The notes beneath the pieces were generated by a model. The model was not told the origin of the DNA, did not search any database, and was given only the letters and a program-made list of their open reading frames with translations. A stretch of DNA of 64,000 bases from a virus, in the IMG/VR virus record IMGVR_UViG_3300025652_000041, positions 27,904 through 91,903 of that record, one strand, 5' to 3'. Within the stretch, counting starts at the first letter, position 1; every line of letters starts with the position of its first letter. The position numbers and the translations under genes were made by a program. Positions 44,956 to 52,570 of this stretch are shown here, piece by piece.

Positions 44956-45901
44956 AGTACAGGGCGGCTGTAATTTTGATTGCACAATGTGTCCTCAAGA
45001 TAAACGTACCGGAGGTAGACACAAAGGTTTCTTAACCAAGATGTCACTGATCGAGTTCGAAGATAATGTTCAAGACTGTGCACGACATGGACTGAACGTT
45101 GTCAACCTAGATGGTTCGGGTGAAGCAACCATGAATCGTAACCTACCAGAATATATAAAAATCGTTAAGAGGTATGATGCAAAAGCAGTCATCTTCTCTA
45201 ATGGTTTTCGTATGCATGGTCAATTCATGAAGGACTGTGTGGACGCAGGATTGGACTTCTTCCGATTCTCTTTCGTTGGTTCTACACCAGAGAAGTATCA
45301 AGAGTGGATGAATAACACTCGGGGTAGCACTTATGAGTTGATAAAGAAACATGTAAAAGAAATGATGGATTATGTAAAGGAGTCTGGGTCGGATTGTGTT
45401 GTGGAGACATACCACCTGATTACAGACAATGATAATATTGAACAAGAACTAGAACAGTACAAGGCCTTAGTAGAAGAACTTGGTTGTAAGACCGAGATCT
45501 GGAAAATGCACAACTGGTCTGGTGCATATGATATAGGTGAAACAAATGCTAGAACTGGTAATGTCAAAACTTGTGGTCGTCCTTTTTCTCCTGACGTTGT
45601 TATCCGTGCTGGTGGGGTGGATGGTCATCGGGGTGCAGTTCATCCGTGCTGTCAAGTACTTGGTCGGGATGAAGAAGCAGTTCTCGGACATACATCCGTC
45701 AATACGATAGAAGAAATTATTCGAGGTGAAGAGTACTCTGCATTACGCGAGTCTCATAGAACTGGAGAATACACGGATTATTGTAGAGATTGTGATTTTC
45801 TACTTGACACTCCGGAGACATTGGTGTATACTAATAACTCAAGATCAGAAATGAAAATGATTGGAACTTCTTTCGATCTTAATGATTATAGGAACGTTTA
45901 G
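44921..45901 (+). CDS. Radical SAM enzyme with SPASM-type C-terminus
   Basis: A 326-residue enzyme. GTG 44921 is preferred (SD GAGAGG 7 bases before); ATG 44894 extends it by 9 residues. Gly-Cys17-Asn-Phe-Asp-Cys21-Thr-Met-Cys24 binds the 4Fe-4S cluster that cleaves SAM. Gly-Ser-Gly-Glu near residue 66 is the SAM-binding strand. The C-terminal third has Cys-Gly-Arg, Cys-Cys, and Tyr-Cys-Arg-Asp-Cys-Asp, cysteine spacing of SPASM domains holding extra clusters. These enzymes modify peptides or sugars (dehydrogenation, epimerisation, thioether). With the surrounding transferases a sugar substrate is likely. Confidence 0.8.
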   Translation: MKEINIDRAVIEVQGGCNFDCTMCPQDKRTGGRHKGFLTKMSLIEFEDNVQDCARHGLNVVNLDGSGEATMNRNLPEYIKIVKRYDAKAVIFSNGFRMHGQFMKDCVDAGLDFFRFSFVGSTPEKYQEWMNNTRGSTYELIKKHVKEMMDYVKESGSDCVVETYHLITDNDNIEQELEQYKALVEELGCKTEIWKMHNWSGAYDIGETNARTGNVKTCGRPFSPDVVIRAGGVDGHRGAVHPCCQVLGRDEEAVLGHTSVNTIEEIIRGEEYSALRESHRTGEYTDYCRDCDFLLDTPETLVYTNNSRSEMKMIGTSFDLNDYRNV

Positions 45902-45902
45902 T

Positions 45903-46499
45903 TTGAATGACTCTAAACCACCAGTGTGGATGATCGTGATGAGTGGGAATCCCATTTCCGATTACTATAGAAAACTTGCATTACCTTCTTGGTTGAAAGC
46001 TGGGTTCGATGTTAATTTTTTCGAAGGTGTTACACCCGAGACTTACAAAGATCATTTTGATTTGCTCTTTGGGAACAAACATAGTAAAAGCACTCCGGAT
46101 GGTGTAATGTTCACTGTCTCTGAAAAGTGTGTGTGGTACGGTCATTACTATCTTTGGAAAAAATGTATTGATACTGACACTCCTATGATAGTGTGTGAAC
46201 ATGATATTGAATTGGTTATGGATATTCAACCTTCAATATACACTACACCTATGGCGTGTTTGGCTCACGATCCTCCGGACATACGCAAAGAGAAACGTAC
46301 ATCTCTTGCGGGTGGTGCATATTATATAACACCAGATGTTGCAAAGGTGTTAATAAGAATAAACGAGGATCGTATTAGAATCAACTCTGATGGTTGGGTC
46401 TGGGAAGTGTGTAAGGCGCATGGATACTTTCATTATGACAAGTGTTCACATATAAAAGATTATTCTGTCGGATTTACGACCAAACATAACAAGAGTTAA
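45903..46499 (+). CDS. GT25-like glycosyltransferase
   Basis: A 198-residue protein starting at TTG 45903 (AGGA 9 bases upstream); an upstream TTG and an internal ATG (45930) are alternatives. A Rossmann-like opening (Trp-Met-Ile-Val-Met-Ser), then Trp-Tyr-Gly-His-Tyr-Tyr-Leu-Trp and Met-Ile-Val-Cys-Glu-His-Asp-Ile-Glu-Leu fit family 25 (LPS glycosyltransferase, E-x-D site). Gly-Gly-Ala-Tyr-Tyr-Ile is the following conserved strand. Paralogues at 48045 and 49034 share the E-[HS]-D element. Confidence 0.65.
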   Translation: MNDSKPPVWMIVMSGNPISDYYRKLALPSWLKAGFDVNFFEGVTPETYKDHFDLLFGNKHSKSTPDGVMFTVSEKCVWYGHYYLWKKCIDTDTPMIVCEHDIELVMDIQPSIYTTPMACLAHDPPDIRKEKRTSLAGGAYYITPDVAKVLIRINEDRIRINSDGWVWEVCKAHGYFHYDKCSHIKDYSVGFTTKHNKS

Positions 46500-46502
46500 A
46501 CA

Positions 46503-46691
46503 ATGTATAACATAACATTCAAACACTATCGTACTGGCGTTGAACTCACCTTGACTGGGTACCCAATGGATGACTATAATAAACGCAAAGATTCTGAGAT
46601 GTTCATATTCTATGATACTCTCAATGAACGAATCGAAGCCATTATAAGGTCATCCATTGTGTCCATGTTGGCATATGAGGATGAGTTGTGA
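46503..46691 (+). CDS. Small unknown protein
   Basis: A 62-residue protein beginning with beta strands (Tyr-Asn-Ile-Thr-Phe-Lys-His-Tyr) then a helix. Packed between two transferases with overlapping stop. No family recognised. Confidence 0.5.
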   Translation: MYNITFKHYRTGVELTLTGYPMDDYNKRKDSEMFIFYDTLNERIEAIIRSSIVSMLAYEDEL

Positions 46692-47482
46692 AAAGACTGA
46701 TATATCAGGTTTGTCTGGGAAAACAGATAGATTCTAAGTTGTATGCGAAATGTATCGAAAGTGTTTCTAATTATTGCCAAAAGCATGATATTGTACATTA
46801 TACGCAACAAATTCCCAAGTTAAAAATTAAACCCGATCCGTTCACAAGTAACCGTAGTACCGAGAGTTGGCAGAAACACGGTGGGTTCTTACCTATCTAT
46901 GAGAAAGAGAATGCGTTTGATCTGTTAGACGAATACGATCAGATTGCAATCATCGATGCGGACATTTATATCCGTGAAGACGCTGAGAATATCTTTGACC
47001 ATATGTTAGACGAATATGCGTTTGGTTGTGTGTTTGAACGTGAGATGCCTATCACCGCTAAGTATGCAGAGAAAATCAGAAACTACTCTCGTATGCAGTA
47101 CGAACAATTACAGAACTATAATCGTACACAATTTAACCCTAATCATCTGGGTTATGAGTTTGCCAACATGGGTATGATTGTGTTAAACTGTAAGAACTTC
47201 AAACCGTACTTGCAAGGACAGACCGCAAAAGAGTTTCTGACTCGGATGGAGTTCAAAGACTTTGTTGATGGTATAGGCCCTTGGAAGTGGTCAACAGACC
47301 AAACTTTGTTGAATTATTTTCTGAAGAAGTATGATGTACCAACTCAATCCTTACACTGGAAGTGGAATGGACTATATGGTGCAAACACTAAGATCGAAGA
47401 GTGTTCCTTCATACATTTCTTCTTGAAAGACTTGTTACCAAATCAAGGAGAGAACGTAGAGGAGTTAATGAAGAAGATATGA
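46688..47482 (+). CDS. Glycosyltransferase, GT-A fold (GT8-like)
   Basis: A 264-residue protein with GTG start. Ile-Ala-Ile-Ile-Asp-Ala-Asp-Ile-Tyr-Ile (about 88-97) is the DxD site. Asn-Met-Gly-Met-Ile-Val-Leu-Asn-Cys (about 158) and His-Trp-Lys-Trp-Asn-Gly-Leu-Tyr-Gly (about 225) match the later GT8 blocks. The Glu-Asn-Ile-Phe after the DxD is shared with the enzyme at 40000, so these are paralogues. The stop overlaps the methyltransferase start. Confidence 0.75.
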   Translation: MKRLIYQVCLGKQIDSKLYAKCIESVSNYCQKHDIVHYTQQIPKLKIKPDPFTSNRSTESWQKHGGFLPIYEKENAFDLLDEYDQIAIIDADIYIREDAENIFDHMLDEYAFGCVFEREMPITAKYAEKIRNYSRMQYEQLQNYNRTQFNPNHLGYEFANMGMIVLNCKNFKPYLQGQTAKEFLTRMEFKDFVDGIGPWKWSTDQTLLNYFLKKYDVPTQSLHWKWNGLYGANTKIEECSFIHFFLKDLLPNQGENVEELMKKI

Positions 47483-48048
47483 AGTTGTATGATTATGAAA
47501 ATTACAAAGAGTATCGAGAACTACAGATAGAAGCGAACAAACAAAAGTTACATGCTGTCTGGTGTAGTGAAAGTACTGTTGAAAAGGTGTGCGAGATGTA
47601 CCCCAACAGTAAGAATATATTGTGTCACGGTGCACGTAATGGTAGAGAAGTTGAATGGTTTATTAAGTATTTCCCTGATGCGACTGTGACAGGAACCGAC
47701 ATATCTCCGACAGCGAATGAATTTTCTAATATGTTTGAGTGGGATTTTCATGACAGAAAGGAAGAGTGGGTTGGTAAGTTTGATCTATTGTACTCTAACT
47801 CATTCGATCATTCTTACTATCCAGAAAAGTGTTTGAAGACATGGACAGATCAACTGACCGAGGAAGGTATTCTTTGTGTGGAGTTGATGGTTGGGGACAA
47901 CAATGTTTCATCTCGCATGGATCCCCTACAGATAAGTAAAGGTGAGTTTCTGGGGATTATAGATGACTTAGGATTCGAAGAGGTTGTTGCCTTCAACGTG
48001 ACAGCTAAACATGGTTACAGTAGAGTAGTGGTGTGTAAAAGAAAATGA
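47479..48048 (+). CDS. SAM-dependent methyltransferase (class I)
   Basis: A 189-residue protein from ATG 47479. Asn-Ile-Leu-Cys-His-Gly-Ala-Arg-Asn-Gly-Arg-Glu (about 46-57) is the SAM site (motif I with a His-Gly-Ala variant), Gly-Thr-Asp-Ile-Ser is motif II, and Phe-Asp-Leu-Leu-Tyr-Ser-Asn-Ser-Phe-Asp-His is motif IV. Probably methylates a sugar or metabolite in the cluster. Confidence 0.75.
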   Translation: MKLYDYENYKEYRELQIEANKQKLHAVWCSESTVEKVCEMYPNSKNILCHGARNGREVEWFIKYFPDATVTGTDISPTANEFSNMFEWDFHDRKEEWVGKFDLLYSNSFDHSYYPEKCLKTWTDQLTEEGILCVELMVGDNNVSSRMDPLQISKGEFLGIIDDLGFEEVVAFNVTAKHGYSRVVVCKRK

Positions 48049-48758
48049 CTAAAGCATATGTGATAAGAATTGATGGACAAGAGAAGTTAGTTGAGAGGTT
48101 GTCCGAGAGTATCGTCAAGACCGAAAGTGATATCGATCTGAACATCTTCGAGGGAACTGTACCGAAGACCATACAGTCTCACCTAGAACGAGAGTTCACG
48201 TCTTTCGATACTTCTAACTATAGATGGAACTGGCCCAAAGATCCTTCGGAAAACCACATGGATTTGCGGACTGGTATAATGAAGACTGCGTATCTCGCAT
48301 CGAATCAAGAGAAAAAAGAGGCATGTTCGATCAGTCATATGCGTCTATGGGATCTATGTCTGACTATCAACGAACCTATAATTATATTTGAATCGGATGC
48401 CCTCATGACTCGAAAGTTTGATGTCAGTGACGTGGAAGGATATAAACTGGTTGGGTTGAATGATCCTAGAGGTGCGACAAGACGAGCAGGATTGTTTCAC
48501 CAGATCGTTGCTTCTACACCAGATGTCCAACCCGCACCACGTATTAATGATCTAGGTGAGATGTCTCCCCAAGGTATTGCAGGTAACAGTGCATACTATA
48601 TAGAACCAGATGGCGCATCTATGTTACTTGAGAAGGTCAAGGAATATGGAATGTGGCCCAACGATGCGTATATGTGTCGTGAATTATTTCCTTGGATACG
48701 AGTGGTGTATCCATATTATACTAAGGTGCAGGGAACTGCATCTACAACAACAAGGTGA
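48045..48758 (+). CDS. GT25-like glycosyltransferase
   Basis: A 237-residue protein. Tyr-Val-Ile-Arg-Ile at the N-terminus, Cys-Ser-Ile-Ser-His-Met-Arg-Leu-Trp (about 92-100) and Ile-Ile-Ile-Phe-Glu-Ser-Asp-Ala (about 109-116) are the three diagnostic blocks of GT25 LPS glycosyltransferases. Gly-Asn-Ser-Ala-Tyr-Tyr-Ile follows. Its cluster position suggests ordered building of one oligosaccharide. Confidence 0.8.
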   Translation: MTKAYVIRIDGQEKLVERLSESIVKTESDIDLNIFEGTVPKTIQSHLEREFTSFDTSNYRWNWPKDPSENHMDLRTGIMKTAYLASNQEKKEACSISHMRLWDLCLTINEPIIIFESDALMTRKFDVSDVEGYKLVGLNDPRGATRRAGLFHQIVASTPDVQPAPRINDLGEMSPQGIAGNSAYYIEPDGASMLLEKVKEYGMWPNDAYMCRELFPWIRVVYPYYTKVQGTASTTTR

Positions 48759-48763
48759 TTTGA

Positions 48764-49033
48764 ATGAAAGTTTTACACGATAATGTTTTATTGACAGAAG
48801 ATGATGCAAAAGAAACAACTACTGCCGGTGGACTGATTCTTTCCGCAGATATTACGACAGGTAATAAACCTGCTCGTGTTGTTGCGATGGGACTAGAAGT
48901 TGCAAATAAGAAAGAGATTGCAGCAGGTGATAAGGTATATTGTAATTGGTCAGAAGCAATGCCAGTAGAGATTGATGGTAAGAAGATGGCGATTATTAAG
49001 TACGAATTTATCCGGTTGAAAGTGGACGGATAA
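48764..49033 (+). CDS. GroES/gp31-like co-chaperonin
   Basis: An 89-residue protein. Leu-His-Asp-Asn-Val-Leu-Leu at the N-terminus, Thr-Ala-Gly-Gly-Leu-Ile-Leu-Ser-Ala-Asp (the mobile loop: Gly-Gly-Leu/Ile-Leu/Val hydrophobics that dock into GroEL), and Ala-Arg-Val-Val-Ala-Met-Gly are GroES features. T4 gp31 replaces GroES so that the major capsid protein can fold in GroEL; this protein is shorter (gp31 has 111 residues) but complete in the Cpn10 core. Its place between glycosyltransferases is unexpected. Confidence 0.85.
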   Translation: MKVLHDNVLLTEDDAKETTTAGGLILSADITTGNKPARVVAMGLEVANKKEIAAGDKVYCNWSEAMPVEIDGKKMAIIKYEFIRLKVDG

Positions 49034-49687
49034 ATGAAGTCTCTCGTTATTACGATTGGAGACAATCACCTATCCCAACAAGCTGCGGATAGGTGTATTG
49101 CAAGTGCCAAACGATACGGTATCAAAGTTGAGAAGTGGTATGCAGTAACACCTAGACATCCAGACTTCGAGTCTATGGTCAAGGATGCGGGTCTTCAAGT
49201 TCATATGTTTCAGGGCGGTTATTCCAAGACCGAGAATGCACTTGCGTGTTTCCTTTCACATATGTCACTATGGAAGTATTCAGTCGAGACCAAACAAGAT
49301 GTGATGATATTAGAACACGATGCAATATTCACTGGTCGTGTTCCGGTATTGTTTGGATTCCATAAGTGTGTCACAATTGGACAACCTAGTTACGGTAAGT
49401 TTAAGACACCGATGACACTAGGTACGTCTCCGTTAGTACAGGCAGATTATTTTAAGGGTGCACACTCTTATATTGTCAGACCTTCTGGTGCAGAAGAGTT
49501 TCTAGAAAAGGTCTCTGACTATTCTCGACCCACAGACATCTATCTTAATATAATGAACTTCCCTTGGTTAGAAGAGTATTACCCATGGCCTGTAGTGGTC
49601 GATGATTCTTTCAGTACTATTCAGAATCAACAGGGTTGTTTAGCAAAACACAACTATGGAAAAGGGATACACTTGGTAGAAGCATGA
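49034..49687 (+). CDS. GT25-like glycosyltransferase
   Basis: A 217-residue protein starting directly after the GroES-like stop. Ala-Cys-Phe-Leu-Ser-His-Met-Ser-Leu-Trp (about 72-81) and Val-Met-Ile-Leu-Glu-His-Asp-Ala (about 91-98) are GT25 motifs shared with the gene at 48045. Gly-Ala-His-Ser-Tyr-Ile is the later block. End overlaps the next gene. Confidence 0.8.
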   Translation: MKSLVITIGDNHLSQQAADRCIASAKRYGIKVEKWYAVTPRHPDFESMVKDAGLQVHMFQGGYSKTENALACFLSHMSLWKYSVETKQDVMILEHDAIFTGRVPVLFGFHKCVTIGQPSYGKFKTPMTLGTSPLVQADYFKGAHSYIVRPSGAEEFLEKVSDYSRPTDIYLNIMNFPWLEEYYPWPVVVDDSFSTIQNQQGCLAKHNYGKGIHLVEA

Positions 49688-50406
49688 TTAACTTAATTAC
49701 TGTATGTACAGATCAATATCCTATGGAGTATGCCCGCAAGTTGATCACTCGATTCAAAGAGTTGAGTGGTTACAAAGTGGAGGCATGGTGCATCACCGAC
49801 CGACCAGATGAGATTTCGGATATCGCAAATACCATCGAACCAGCTTTTGGTGCAGGTAAAGGTTGGTGGAATAAGATGAAAGCATACGATTCATTCTATG
49901 ATGGATATGCTGTCTATCTTGATATCGACACTGTTTTAATCAAGAACTTTGATGATGAGATACGAGAGGCAATCCTTGCACTAGAGAGTGAAGTTGTTAA
50001 GGTCGCATGTGTATCCGATGCCATTGGTTGGAAAAATAACAAGTTTAGTTCTTCGATGATGGTTCTGAAGAGTGGTAAGATGCAAGAAGTGTATGACATC
50101 TTCTCACTAGAAAGTTTGAGATCGTTTGAATATGAATATGATGGGGGTGACCAAGTATGGACGGGTCGTCTACTCGAAGAGTGGAAACCAGGCGGTTACT
50201 CTGAGATCTACTATATGGACGAAGAGTTCAATCAAAACCTCAAACTCAATCTGAAATTCCATCTAGGAAGTAAGGTATTGGGTAATTGGATATTCCCTAA
50301 ATATATCCCAAGTGGGTGCAAGATTGTAGATTGTGGTGGTAAACCAAAACCACACGAACTAGAATACTTACCGTATATAAAAGAGGCGTGGCACGATGTT
50401 CAGTAA
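49684..50406 (+). CDS. Glycosyltransferase, GT-A fold
   Basis: A 240-residue protein, ATG 49684 overlapping the previous stop. Ala-Val-Tyr-Leu-Asp-Ile-Asp-Thr-Val-Leu-Ile (about 75-85) is the DxD site. Phe-Ser-Ser-Ser-Met-Met-Val-Leu (about 122) and Gly-Gly-Asp-Gln-Val-Trp are the acceptor-side blocks. Similar enzymes act on LPS or capsular sugars. It overlaps the i-spanin start by 11 bases. Confidence 0.75.
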   Translation: MINLITVCTDQYPMEYARKLITRFKELSGYKVEAWCITDRPDEISDIANTIEPAFGAGKGWWNKMKAYDSFYDGYAVYLDIDTVLIKNFDDEIREAILALESEVVKVACVSDAIGWKNNKFSSSMMVLKSGKMQEVYDIFSLESLRSFEYEYDGGDQVWTGRLLEEWKPGGYSEIYYMDEEFNQNLKLNLKFHLGSKVLGNWIFPKYIPSGCKIVDCGGKPKPHELEYLPYIKEAWHDVQ

Positions 50407-50791
50407 AATATTATTAGGAGTGGTACTTTGTATGGGTATCACGTTTGCAGGATTCTATCAGTTCATACACAAACCTTTGTTGGGTCAAGTTGTACAACAA
50501 CAGGTACTTCTTGCGGCACAAGAGTTACGTGAACAAGAACAAGTAAAGACGATAGAAGCGTTACAGAATAACCTACAGAAGACTTCCGAAGCATTGAATG
50601 CGATGTCCTCTCGTAATGCAGAGATTGAGGCAGAGTCTAAACGATACCTTGCAATCTTTGCACGACATAACCTATCACGACTTGCAGCTGCAAAACCGAC
50701 TCTGATAGAAACAAGAATCAACCGAGGAACTAAAGATGTATTCGACAGTATCGAAAACGACACTGCTGTTATTGATAACACTGATAAGTAG
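50396..50791 (+). CDS. i-spanin (Rz-like)
   Basis: A 131-residue protein. Residues about 4-22 form an N-terminal signal anchor; a long Glu/Gln/Leu-rich coiled coil follows and a C-terminal Arg-Ile-Asn-Arg-Gly-Thr-Lys-Asp-Val-Phe end. This is the layout of an inner-membrane spanin subunit, which joins the outer-membrane subunit to fuse the membranes at lysis. The next gene, overlapping by 56 bases in another frame, is the matching o-spanin, as in lambda Rz/Rz1. Confidence 0.8.
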   Translation: MFSKILLGVVLCMGITFAGFYQFIHKPLLGQVVQQQVLLAAQELREQEQVKTIEALQNNLQKTSEALNAMSSRNAEIEAESKRYLAIFARHNLSRLAAAKPTLIETRINRGTKDVFDSIENDTAVIDNTDK

Positions 50792-51152
50792 TGGTTGTAC
50801 AACACTAGGTAACTGGGGTAAAGTACCAGAACCTATACCAGTAGAGATTAAGACGGTAGAGATAAAGGTTCCTATTATCCATCCCCCAATGCCTAGACAG
50901 ATTGACCTCAAAGATCCTCGGTGGTATGTGGTCAGTGACAAGAACATTGACACTTTTCTAGAAGATATTACGAAACGACACGAAGGTCAGTTGGTCTTTA
51001 TTGCAATGTCGGTAGGTGATTATGAGTTGATGTCGTATAACATGCAGGAACTAAAACGATATATAAATCAACTAAAAGAAGTTGTGATATACTATCGCAC
51101 TATGAATACAGATGAACCAGAGGTTGTAGAGAATGAGAAAACAGATAATTGA
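50736..51152 (+). CDS. o-spanin (Rz1-like lipoprotein)
   Basis: A 138-residue protein with signal sequence and lipobox Leu-Ile-Ser-Ser-Gly-Cys (Cys about 21). A Pro-rich stretch (Pro-Glu-Pro-Ile-Pro-Val, then Ile-His-Pro-Pro-Met-Pro) follows, typical of Rz1, then a folded helical part that makes it longer than lambda Rz1 (60 residues). It should sit on the inner face of the outer membrane. The start lies within the i-spanin gene. Confidence 0.8.
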   Translation: MYSTVSKTTLLLLITLISSGCTTLGNWGKVPEPIPVEIKTVEIKVPIIHPPMPRQIDLKDPRWYVVSDKNIDTFLEDITKRHEGQLVFIAMSVGDYELMSYNMQELKRYINQLKEVVIYYRTMNTDEPEVVENEKTDN

Positions 51153-51330
51153 GTCGTTGACATCCCATGCGGTGGGTAAGATTAACAAACATAAAATGAA
51201 CGTGGAAGTTTACTTGGCCAATCCTACCGGTATTGGTGAACATCCTGATGTGATGGGAGCGATAGAACACGAGTTGAAGATCATTGCGGACTACCATGAA
51301 CAGTTAGAGATTTTGGAGAGGTACTTTTAA
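51133..51330 (+). CDS. Small conserved protein, unknown
   Basis: A 65-residue protein overlapping the o-spanin by 20 bases. Val-Glu-Val-Tyr-Leu-x-Asn-Pro-x-Gly-Ile-Gly-Glu-His-Pro-Asp followed by a Glu/His helix is a pattern I recall from cyanophages, often next to the nuclease gene. TAATG couples it to that gene. Confidence 0.65.
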   Translation: MRKQIIESLTSHAVGKINKHKMNVEVYLANPTGIGEHPDVMGAIEHELKIIADYHEQLEILERYF

Positions 51331-51758
51331 TGTATGAATATTCTTGCAAAATTGTTAGAGTTGTTGATGGGGATACTGTGGATATTGATATCGATCTCGG
51401 TTTCGGTATTATTTATGCTAATCAGCGTATTCGTCTGTACGGTATTGATACTCCCGAATCTCGTACTCGTGATGCTGTCGAGAAGAAGTTTGGTAAACTC
51501 GCCGCCAGATTCCTTGCGGAATCACTGGGAGAAACATGTGTCCTCCGTACAAGACTCGACAGTAAAGGAAAGTACGGCCGAATCCTCGGAGAGTTCCTCG
51601 TCTATGACGCAAAAACCGACCGACAAATGACTGTTAATGAGATTATGATTCGAGACCATCTTGCGGTTGCGTACCACGGACAATCCAAGGATGATATCGA
51701 AGATGAACATTTGCGTAATCGTAAAATATTAATTGAACAATATGGATTCGAAGCATGA
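51330..51758 (+). CDS. Staphylococcal-nuclease-like thermonuclease
   Basis: A 142-residue SNase-fold nuclease. Val-Val-Asp-Gly-Asp-Thr-Val-Asp (about 11-18), Arg-Ile-Arg-Leu-Tyr-Gly-Ile-Asp-Thr-Pro-Glu (about 36-46) and Gly-Arg-Ile-Leu-Gly-Glu (about 87-92) hold the Ca ligands, the two catalytic arginines and the catalytic glutamate. No signal peptide, so it stays in the cytoplasm and may help degrade host DNA or RNA. Conserved in marine T4-like phages. Confidence 0.85.
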   Translation: MYEYSCKIVRVVDGDTVDIDIDLGFGIIYANQRIRLYGIDTPESRTRDAVEKKFGKLAARFLAESLGETCVLRTRLDSKGKYGRILGEFLVYDAKTDRQMTVNEIMIRDHLAVAYHGQSKDDIEDEHLRNRKILIEQYGFEA

Positions 51759-52384
51759 GATGGAATGTCTTAGGTAATGGCGATAATGCCTTTCAGTATG
51801 AGAGAGGTACGCCGGGTAAACTTCTTATTTGTAATATGCCCCCATTCGAGATTCCTAACAATGAAGTCTTTGCTACATGTATGGTTGACTATAAGATGAT
51901 GGTTGCACTTGCTAATAAACATATCAAGTTGGATATGTACGATTGGATACTGGGTACCCGTCCACGTCACTGGATGGAAATGCAACCACAATTCTATCTG
52001 AAGTATGCGCAGAAGATCAAGGCAATGCACACACATATCCCGTCTTATGCGAAACTACAAGGACAGAACGAAGCACAGGCTGCGACAAATTACTCGTGTG
52101 GTCATATGGCAGTAGACTACGCATGTCGTGTACAGAAGGCGACTGAAGTCCACATCTACGGATTCGACTCGATGTTCGATACAAGTCTCCGTAGTTATAC
52201 CGACTTGTTATTAGAATCAGATCGAAGTTCTCAGAACACACATCGTCTCGCAAATAACTGGAGACCTATTTGGACAAAGATGTTCGAAGAGTTTGACAAT
52301 ACACAGTTTTTCCTGTATCATAGTCATAGTAAACTGAAATTCCCTGTAGGGGATAATGTCAAAATAGTTGTGGAGAAAAAATAA
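51755..52384 (+). CDS. Glycosyltransferase-like protein (GT29/GT42 or MptE/DUF115-like)
   Basis: A 209-residue protein. Gly-Asn-Gly-Asp-Asn at the N-terminus resembles the G-N-[GS]-[PS] of sialyltransferases and the DUF115/MptE fold. The second half has Cys-Gly-His-Met-Ala-Val-Asp-Tyr-Ala and Val-His-Ile-Tyr-Gly-Phe-Asp-Ser (typical G-x-x-A...G-x-D). Substrate unknown. It overlaps the nuclease gene and closes the sugar cluster. Confidence 0.6.
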   Translation: MRWNVLGNGDNAFQYERGTPGKLLICNMPPFEIPNNEVFATCMVDYKMMVALANKHIKLDMYDWILGTRPRHWMEMQPQFYLKYAQKIKAMHTHIPSYAKLQGQNEAQAATNYSCGHMAVDYACRVQKATEVHIYGFDSMFDTSLRSYTDLLLESDRSSQNTHRLANNWRPIWTKMFEEFDNTQFFLYHSHSKLKFPVGDNVKIVVEKK

Positions 52385-52533
52385 TGCCTAGTATAGATGA
52401 TGTGATAGAAATCAGTAAAAAGTTCGGTGAGTTTATAAAGTACACTTGTGTTGATTTTAAAGCTGTTTGGGAGTTCCGACCCAACGTACTTATTTGGTGT
52501 GGTATTGCATTCTTGATTGCCTGTTTTGTATAA
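52384..52533 (+). CDS. Small membrane-tail protein
   Basis: A 49-residue protein with one C-terminal transmembrane helix (about 32-48). Starts in the previous stop (ATAATG). Its stop codon lies inside the late promoter box of the next gene. Confidence 0.55.
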   Translation: MPSIDDVIEISKKFGEFIKYTCVDFKAVWEFRPNVLIWCGIAFLIACFV

Positions 52534-52536
52534 ATA
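52529..52536 (+). promoter_or_regulatory. T4-type late promoter box TATAAATA
   Basis: A perfect TATAAATA 35 bases before ATG 52571, overlapping the stop of the preceding gene. Confidence 0.75.
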
Positions 52537-52570
52537 CACTTATAAAATAACATTCGGGAACATAATTTAA

